A stretch of 38,992 bases of DNA. Source: Xanthobacteraceae bacterium. Its GTDB lineage: Bacteria > Pseudomonadota > Alphaproteobacteria > Rhizobiales > Xanthobacteraceae. Shown here piece by piece: positions 33,809-38,992 of this stretch; the first letter of the stretch is position 1; every line of letters starts with the position of its first letter. Both the position numbers and the translations under genes were made by a program. The stretch covers positions 1-38,992 of the forward strand of contig JARLJA010000100.1 of the NCBI GenBank assembly GCA_031291445.1, given 5' to 3'. The notes under the pieces were generated by a model. That model made no database searches, had not been told where the DNA came from, and saw only the letters and a list, made by a program, of their open reading frames with translations.

Positions 33809-36142
33809 ATGGCGCAGATCAAGATATTCGGTTACGCAGACAAGATCTCGGTGAAGGCCGGCGACACCATCCAGTTTCATGTCAGCGCCGACGGCACCTC
33901 GACCGCTGAAGCTCATCTCGTGCGCCTGATCCATGGCGACGAGCATCCGCACGGTCCGGGTTTCATCGAGGAAGAGATCGACTGCGTCGCCAACGGCACC
34001 TGGCGGGTCGAGAAACAGTTTACGCAGGTGGGGGCGTTCCTCGAAGTCGCCGATCCCGACCGCAAGCTCGCGCTCGACGGCAGCATCACCCTGTGCGCGT
34101 TCATCTGGCCGACGTGGCCGGATGTCGGGCATCGTCAATGCCTGCTGGGTCGCTGGGACAACGACAAGAATCATGGTTACGGCCTCGGGATCAATCCGAG
34201 CGGCCGATTGGAGTTCTGGGTCGGGTGTGGGAACGAGATCGACTATCTGCAGGCGGAGTTGCCGCTGCAGAAGCAGGCCTGGTATTTCGTCGCGGCCACC
34301 TTCGATGCGCGAACCGGTCGAGCCACCCTCTACCAGGAGGGCGTCGTGAACCGCTACAACAGCCTGCTCGGCAAGGTCGCGCCGGTCGACTACCGCTCGC
34401 ACGTGTCGGAGGTGTTTCGGTTCAGGCAGCACAACCTGCCCGATACGCCGTTCCTCGTGGCCGGCTCGCGCGACTGGCACGCGCTGCGCGGACACTTCGT
34501 ATCGCAACTCTATTGCGGCAAGATCGATCGTTGCGGCGTATTCGATCGCCCGTTGCGTCGCGAGGAACTGGATGCGATTCGCGCGGGCGAGCCGCCTCCG
34601 TCGTTCGGCATGGTGGCGTGTTGGGACACCACGAAGGGGTATACCGATCGCGGCATCGGTGACCTCGTGGTCGATATCGGACCAAACCGCCTTGACGCGA
34701 ACGGCTACAACAGGCCCGTGCGCGCGCAGACGGGCTACAACTGGAACGGTCGCAACGATTGCTTCCGTCTCGCGCCGCACGAATATGGCGGCATCGAATT
34801 CCACGCCGACGCCATGATCGACAGCAACTGGAAAGTCACGCGGACGCTCCAGTTGCCTGAAACCTTGCGCAGCGGAGCCTACGCGATGAGGCTGCGCGGT
34901 GGGGACGGCACCGGCCTGGGTGAGGAGTACGTCGTCTTCTTCGTCCGGCCGCGCGTGCCGACGGGGCGCATCGCTCTCCTGTTTTCCACGGCGACCTATC
35001 TTGCCTATGCCAACGAACGCTTCGCGACTGACGGCCATATCGTGCAGCCGATGGCCGGTCAGCCGCCGACGATCTGCGAGGTCGATATCGAGATCTACGA
35101 AAATCCCGAATTCGGCGCCGGTTGCTACGATTCGCACGCGGACGGCGCCGGCGTCTGCTACAGCAGCTATCGTCGCCCGATGGTGAACATGCGGCCGAAA
35201 TACCGCATCGCCGCGTTCGATCTGCCCTGGAATTTTCCGGCGGACCTTTCGATCCTGGCATGGCTCGAACACATGGGCTACGATTACGACGTCTTGACCG
35301 ATGAGGATGTTCATCTGGAGGGCGTGGCCGCAATGGCCCCCTACGCGTGCATTCTGAATTCAACGCATCCGGAATATCATTCCGAGCGGATGCTCGATGC
35401 CCACGAGGATTACATCGCCGGCGGCGGACGCTTCATCTGCATGGGCGCGAACAGCTTCTGCTGCAATGTGGCGTTTCGCGATGACGAACCGTGGATCCTG
35501 GAATGCCGCAAGACCGGCGGCCACTGGAAAGCCTGGGCGGCACGCCCGGGCGAGTATCACCTCGCCACGACGGGGCAGATGGGCGGGATCTGGACTGGCT
35601 TCCAGCGCTGGGGGCAGAAGCTGGTCGGCAACACGTTTGCCGGCGAGGGCTTTGCCCATAGCCAGCCGTACCGGCGCATGCCGGACAGCTACGATCCCGC
35701 GCTGAGCTGGATCACCGAGGGAATTGAAGGAGACATCATCGGCGATTTCGGCCTGGGCAACGGCGGCGCTGCGGGCATTGAAATTGACTGCTATCGGCTG
35801 GGATTCGGCACGCCGCCCAACGCCAAGATCATCGCGTCTTCGGGCGGTCACCCCGACAACTACATCGCGCACGACGAGGAGGGGGCCTACTCGCACCAGG
35901 GGTTCAGCGGAACGCACAACTACATCCTGCGGGCCGACATGGTGTATTTCGAGGCTCCGAACAATGGCGCGGTGTTCGCGACCGGATCCATCGCATTCGG
36001 CATGGCCCTGCCCATCAACGGCTTCGAGAACAACGTCTCGCAGCTCCTGAGTAACGTGGTGAATGCGTTCGTCAGGCCGGGTCCGCTGCCGAGCTCGGCC
36101 ATCAGGGAGGGGAAGGAGAGCGTGGAACATCTCGCCATCTGA
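33809..36142 (+). CDS. dimethylformamidase beta-like protein, paralog 2 (complete active site)
   Basis: A 777-residue protein with the same layout as paralog 1: a beta-sandwich start (MAQIKIFGYADKISVKAGD), a LamG-like domain to about residue 220 and the amidase C-terminal domain. Residues equivalent to the iron ligands of dimethylformamidase are Y400 (LAYANE), Y440 (CYDSH) and E522 (HPEY). The nearby catalytic residues are H520, N548 and E658 (GIEID). The numbering runs within one of my recollection of the Paracoccus enzyme. It probably hydrolyses an N-substituted formamide or related amide to an acid and an amine. There is no signal peptide, so it is cytoplasmic. It is the last gene of the operon, with a convergent gene 148 bases downstream. 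Confidence 0.88.
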   Translation: MAQIKIFGYADKISVKAGDTIQFHVSADGTSTAEAHLVRLIHGDEHPHGPGFIEEEIDCVANGTWRVEKQFTQVGAFLEVADPDRKLALDGSITLCAFIWPTWPDVGHRQCLLGRWDNDKNHGYGLGINPSGRLEFWVGCGNEIDYLQAELPLQKQAWYFVAATFDARTGRATLYQEGVVNRYNSLLGKVAPVDYRSHVSEVFRFRQHNLPDTPFLVAGSRDWHALRGHFVSQLYCGKIDRCGVFDRPLRREELDAIRAGEPPPSFGMVACWDTTKGYTDRGIGDLVVDIGPNRLDANGYNRPVRAQTGYNWNGRNDCFRLAPHEYGGIEFHADAMIDSNWKVTRTLQLPETLRSGAYAMRLRGGDGTGLGEEYVVFFVRPRVPTGRIALLFSTATYLAYANERFATDGHIVQPMAGQPPTICEVDIEIYENPEFGAGCYDSHADGAGVCYSSYRRPMVNMRPKYRIAAFDLPWNFPADLSILAWLEHMGYDYDVLTDEDVHLEGVAAMAPYACILNSTHPEYHSERMLDAHEDYIAGGGRFICMGANSFCCNVAFRDDEPWILECRKTGGHWKAWAARPGEYHLATTGQMGGIWTGFQRWGQKLVGNTFAGEGFAHSQPYRRMPDSYDPALSWITEGIEGDIIGDFGLGNGGAAGIEIDCYRLGFGTPPNAKIIASSGGHPDNYIAHDEEGAYSHQGFSGTHNYILRADMVYFEAPNNGAVFATGSIAFGMALPINGFENNVSQLLSNVVNAFVRPGPLPSSAIREGKESVEHLAI

Positions 36143-36290
36143 GGGAACGTGCGGATCGGCAGCCGCATGGGACCGGGCCTGGCGTTGCGGGCTTGATCAT
36201 CGTCCGCCATGCGCTGGTAGCAACCAGAGTCGGCCGCGCACTGGCGCGCACCGGAATGGCTCAATGTGCCAGGACCGGACGCAACGCCCA

Positions 36291-36686
36291 TCAGGTCGAC
36301 GTCGCCTCGAAGCGCCGCTCGATGTGGAACGACTTCGCCGTGACCAGCCATGCCCCGTCGATCAGGTGGTACGAGAGGTAGTCGACGAACAGCACGTCAT
36401 CGATGCGGACGCGGACCTTGACCAGCGCCTGGGACGGCGACGCGATGTCGACCAGGAGAATGTCCTGCTGACGCGGCGCACTCTTCGACTTGGGCGATGG
36501 GCGCGACGAAAGCAGCCTGCGATAGTCCGCGGCCGGCAGCACGCGGAGCTGGCCGTCGTTGACGCCGTGGAGCTGGGCGGTCGGGGCAAATACGGTGTCG
36601 AACCGGCTCAGGTCGCCGTCATACATCATCTCCAGGTATTGGTTGACGGCAGCCAGCAGTGTTTCGGGGGCGGTCTTGCCGGTCAT
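36291..36686 (-). CDS. NTF2-like (SnoaL/lumazine-binding-like) small protein
   Basis: A 131-residue protein with the cone-shaped NTF2 fold pattern: an N-terminal helix (ETLLAAVNQYLEMMYDGDLSRFDTVFAPTAQLHGVNDGQLRVLPAADYRRLL) followed by beta-strands (ALVKVRVRIDDVLFVDYLSYHLIDGAWLVTAKSFHIE). It most resembles the putative lumazine-binding subgroup, often annotated only as nuclear transport factor 2 family protein. Its enzymatic or binding role is unknown. It is divergent from an Lrp/AsnC regulator that may control it, and convergent with the amidase operon. Confidence 0.75.
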   Translation of the reverse strand: MTGKTAPETLLAAVNQYLEMMYDGDLSRFDTVFAPTAQLHGVNDGQLRVLPAADYRRLLSSRPSPKSKSAPRQQDILLVDIASPSQALVKVRVRIDDVLFVDYLSYHLIDGAWLVTAKSFHIERRFEATST

Positions 36687-36815
36687 CTTCAGGCTCCAGT
36701 GGGTGGTTGCACAGGCCGAAAGGGTCGCACCGAAGCAGCGGGCATGTCATTGCGAAGTGTGCTAGATTGAGCCGCTGATGCGCAACAAACAGCTCGTTTG
36801 GACCCCAACTTCTGC

Positions 36816-37301
36816 ATGAACATGCCAAAACATCCATTTGATGCGCTCGACCGTCGCGTCATCGCCGAGCTCCAGGCCGATGCGCGTCTCACCAATGTCG
36901 AACTGGCCGGCAAAATCGGCCTGTCGCCGTCGCCCTGTCTGCGGCGTGTCAAGCGCCTGGAAAGGGAAGGGGTCATCGAAGGCTACCGCGCCGTGCTCAG
37001 CCGCGACCGGGTCGGTCTCGCCATGACGGTATTCGTCAGCGTCAAGATCGGGGGGCATGCGAGCGAGGGCGCCGACGACTTCGTGGCGGCCGTATGCGCC
37101 ATGCCGGAGGTCATCAACTTCCATCTGGTGTCCGGCGAGACGGACTATCTTCTGGAGGTCGTGGTGGCGGATCTCGCTCACTATCAACGCTTCCTCCTCG
37201 ACCGTCTGCTCGACATCCCGATCGTTCGGGAGGTGAAGAGCAACATCGTCATCCAGGCCCACAAGGCCTGCGCACCCGTGCCGCTGGATCACCTCGACTG
37301 A
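36816..37301 (+). CDS. Lrp/AsnC-family transcriptional regulator
   Basis: A 161-residue regulator with an N-terminal helix-turn-helix (about residues 10-57, LDRRVIAELQADARLTNVELAGKIGLSPSPCLRRVKRLEREGVIEGYRAVL). A RAM ligand-binding domain follows (about 65-150, with MPEVINFHLVSGETDYLLEVVVADL). Such proteins sense amino acids and form octamers. ATG 36816 is the first in-frame ATG before the DNA-binding domain; ATG 36822 is nearly as good. It is divergent from the NTF2-like gene, the commonest arrangement for an Lrp regulator and its target. Confidence 0.9.
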   Translation: MNMPKHPFDALDRRVIAELQADARLTNVELAGKIGLSPSPCLRRVKRLEREGVIEGYRAVLSRDRVGLAMTVFVSVKIGGHASEGADDFVAAVCAMPEVINFHLVSGETDYLLEVVVADLAHYQRFLLDRLLDIPIVREVKSNIVIQAHKACAPVPLDHLD

Positions 37302-37340
37302 GGTGCCGTGTCCATATTGACAAGCCGTCGGGCCCCCAGC

Positions 37341-37365
37341 ATATTGTTGCAAGTTGCAATAATAT
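37341..37365. promoter_or_regulatory. 25-base near-perfect palindrome upstream of the hydrolase
   Basis: A 25-base palindrome centred on G37353 with only one mismatched pair. Its core is TTGCAAGTTGCAA with flanking ATATT and AATAT arms. It lies 170 bases upstream of the hydrolase ATG and 40 bases after the AsnC stop. It shares TTGTTGCAAG with the MarR-type site at 18372-18390, so the same repressor or a close relative may bind both. Confidence 0.6.
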
Positions 37366-37534
37366 TGGCCGTATTGCTCGCGGCCCGCGATCATCGATGC
37401 CGGGAGAGCCGCGCATGTCGGCGCGATCCCGTCGTCGCCGAATTTCTTTACGATCCGCTCAATTCGATCCAAAGACGTCAGCAGGAGAGCCTCGGCCTGC
37501 ATCCCGGCTCTCGCGTTCACCGAAGGAGAGGCCC

Positions 37535-38446
37535 ATGGGTTTCGATCGTCTCCACCGCCGCGATGTCCTGAAGCTGATCGGCGCGTCCGCCGTGGCCGCG
37601 GGCTTCCCGGGTGCATTGCGGGCAGAGCCGGCCGCGGCGCCCAAGGGGGTTGCCTTCATCGAGGGCGCGTCCGGAAAGATCGCGTACCGCCAGTCCACCG
37701 GCACCGGCCGCGCCATCATTCTGGTCCACGGCAACTCGATGTCGTCGCGTTCCTTCGTGCGCCAGCTCGACGGTCCGCTCGGACAGAAGCGGCGGCTCAT
37801 CGCCATCGATCTTCCGGGACATGGCGAGTCGGCCAACGCCACCGGCGACACCGTGTACAATCTGCCCGGCTATGCGCGCACCGTGGTCGATCTCGCCAAG
37901 CGTCTCGGCGTCGAGGATGCGGTGTTCGCTGGCCACAGCCTCGGCGGCCATATCGTGCTGGAGGCCGCCCCCAATCTCCCCAAGGCGGCCGGGTTCGTGG
38001 TGTTCGGCACGCCGCCGCTGGCGTTTCCGCCGGCGATGGACAAGGCGTTCCTGCCCAATCCGGCCATGAATGTCGGCTTCGCCGGCGAGATCACCAAGGA
38101 GCAGGCCCAGGCTTACCTCGCCTCCTGGTTCAAGCCGGGAACGACCGACATTGCGCCGTCGTTCCTCGACGACCTGATGCGGACCGACGGCCGGGCGCGG
38201 ACCCAGCTCGGCGCGAGCATCGTGCCCGACGGCTACCGCGACGAGATCGAGGTCGTCGCCAAGCTGAAGCAGCCGCTCGCCGTGCTGCACGGCGCGGACG
38301 ACCAGCTGATCAACGGCGGCTACTTCGCGTCGCTGACCATGCCGACGCTGTGGCGCGGCTCGGTGCAGACCATCGCCAATTCGGGCCATACGCCGCAGTG
38401 GGAGCAGGCGGCGCAGTTCGATGCGCTGATCGACGCCTTCGGCTGA
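37535..38446 (+). CDS. Tat-exported alpha/beta hydrolase
   Basis: A 303-residue serine hydrolase. The N-terminus has a twin-arginine signal (HRRDVLKLIGASAVAAG, cleavage near A30), so it should act in the periplasm. The alpha/beta-hydrolase core follows, with the oxyanion-hole strand ILVHGNS, nucleophile S135 in GHSLGG, an acid at D256 (HGADDQ) and H285 in NSGHTPQWE. The substrate is unknown; esters, lactones and epoxides are all handled by this fold. An AAGGAGAG ribosome-binding site precedes ATG 37535. A strong palindrome upstream suggests repression by a MarR-like protein. Confidence 0.88.
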   Translation: MGFDRLHRRDVLKLIGASAVAAGFPGALRAEPAAAPKGVAFIEGASGKIAYRQSTGTGRAIILVHGNSMSSRSFVRQLDGPLGQKRRLIAIDLPGHGESANATGDTVYNLPGYARTVVDLAKRLGVEDAVFAGHSLGGHIVLEAAPNLPKAAGFVVFGTPPLAFPPAMDKAFLPNPAMNVGFAGEITKEQAQAYLASWFKPGTTDIAPSFLDDLMRTDGRARTQLGASIVPDGYRDEIEVVAKLKQPLAVLHGADDQLINGGYFASLTMPTLWRGSVQTIANSGHTPQWEQAAQFDALIDAFG

Positions 38447-38530
38447 ACCGCGGCCGCCTCAGTGCAGCGCCTGCGGCAGCATCGGAAGGCGCAAACCTAC
38501 CACTGACGTCATCACCCGGCGCGAAGCGAC

Positions 38531-38556
38531 CGCAAACCGGATTTGTCCGGCTTGCG
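38531..38556 (+). terminator. hairpin after the hydrolase gene
   Basis: CGCAA-A-CCGGA, loop TTTG, TCCGG-C-TTGCG form a ten-pair stem with one internal A/C bulge pair, 85 bases after the hydrolase stop. A short GCATTTAAAC follows rather than a clean T run, so termination is plausible but not certain. Confidence 0.4.
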
Positions 38557-38715
38557 GCATTTAAACAAGGACGCAACGCGGCGGAGCCGCATTGCTATTG
38601 TGATCCTGTACCCGGCAGCGTCAGCGAGCGAACCGCATCGTGGCGGCGTACTGGATCGCCCGTTTGAAGCGAGCGATGACGACTGGAGAGCCTCACGCCG
38701 CCGCACCATCCCCGC

Positions 38716-38869
38716 GTCATCCCGGGGCGGCGCCAACGGGTCCGCGCGAAGCGCGGCCCGATGACAGGCTCCGCGCCGAGCCCGGGATCCATAGCCACGG
38801 TGTTGGTGGTGGCCACTGAGCCGGACACGCCGTCGTCGCACACCGATGCCGGTGAGTATGGATTCCGGG
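38716..38869. repeat. palindromic intergenic repeats of Bradyrhizobium type
   Basis: Two nested inverted repeats are visible. GTCATCCCGGGGC (from 38716) pairs with GCGGCCCGATGAC (to 38764). CCCGGGATCCATA (38781-38793) pairs with TATGGATTCCGGG (38857-38869). Sequences of this form (CGTCATCCCGG..GGATCCATAGCCAC) recur between genes in Bradyrhizobium and relatives. Confidence 0.6.
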
Positions 38870-38880
38870 CCGAGCGCCGG

Positions 38881-38992
38881 TCAAACCGGCAAGGAGTAGG
38901 AGGTGGAAGTCCTCTGCAGTGAAGGTGTAGCGAACCGCACTGGCCCCGAGCCGTGCGCCGTCGCCCGCGAGGGCGAGGGCGAAGCGTCGGCA
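38881..38992 (+). mobile_element. possible 5' portion of a group II intron (cut by window end)
   Basis: The last 110 bases contain AGTAGGAGGTGGAAGTCCTC, then GTGAAGGTGTAGCGAACCGC, GCCCCGAGCC and GGGCGAAGCGTCGGCA. By memory this resembles the structured first domain of rhizobial group II introns that precede an ltrA-type reverse transcriptase. The intron-encoded protein would lie beyond the window, so this cannot be confirmed here. Confidence 0.35.

Larger units (their letters stand above)
38447..38992. other. terminal non-coding stretch with hairpin, palindromic repeats and a possible intron start
   Basis: These 546 bases contain no recognisable protein gene. A hairpin after the hydrolase (38531-38556), palindromic repeats (38716-38869) and a candidate group II intron 5' portion (about 38881-38992) are listed separately. 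The remaining bases show nothing I can support. Confidence 0.5.

Noticed and set aside
1-38992. tRNA, rRNA or CRISPR arrays
   Set aside because: No cloverleaf-like tRNA sequence, rRNA stretch or regularly spaced direct repeats with spacers were seen by eye. The only short tandem repeat (16410-16440) has two units.

Overview
The window is high-GC alphaproteobacterial chromosome. FixJ/FNR-type regulators, a LuxI/LuxR pair of the kind found in Bradyrhizobium and Rhodopseudomonas, and Bradyrhizobium-type palindromic intergenic repeats point to Bradyrhizobiaceae. This assignment is an inference from gene content, because no rRNA or other phylogenetic marker is present.

Layout. (1) 1-5038 is the end of a chemotaxis operon: the tail of one chemoreceptor, CheW, a second chemoreceptor, a second CheW broken by a 2-base deletion, CheR and CheB. 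The receptor-CheW unit is a tandem duplication. (2) 5095-6667 holds a FixJ-like response regulator and an FNR-like regulator. They are divergent and separated by a perfect FNR/FixK box. (3) 6995-11366 encodes an RND pump and its adaptor, followed by a palindromic repeat. (4) 11560-16362 holds a cyclic-2,3-diphosphoglycerate-synthetase-like protein, a B12-binding radical SAM protein, and queE-queD for 7-deazaguanine synthesis. (5) 16519-18017 is a quorum-sensing luxR-luxI pair with a lux-box-like palindrome. (6) 18437-20325 holds an MHS-family transporter and a MarR regulator behind a MarR-type operator. (7) 20613-36142 is the most unusual part. (8) 36291-38446 holds an NTF2-like protein, an Lrp/AsnC regulator and a Tat-exported alpha/beta hydrolase. 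(9) The last bases carry palindromic repeats and possibly the start of a group II intron.

The central locus (20613-36142) contains a copper amine oxidase with an MFS transporter, a GAF-like/LuxR regulator on the opposite strand, and a branched-chain-amino-acid-type ABC importer (binding protein, two ATPases, two permeases). Downstream are two alpha/beta pairs related to N,N-dimethylformamidase, an iron-dependent amidase. In the first pair the small (alpha) subunit is fused to the C-terminus of the second permease. The second pair has a stand-alone alpha. The first beta subunit differs from the second at three positions that appear to match active-site residues of dimethylformamidase, so it may be a specialised or inactive paralog. 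A near-identical palindromic element lies about 200 bases upstream of both the amine oxidase and the binding protein, which suggests joint control.

The working model is that an N-substituted amide or formamide is imported and hydrolysed by an amidase docked on its own transporter. The released primary amine would then be oxidised to an aldehyde by the amine oxidase. The fusion and the paralog differences are read directly from the sequence. The pathway and the substrate are inference.
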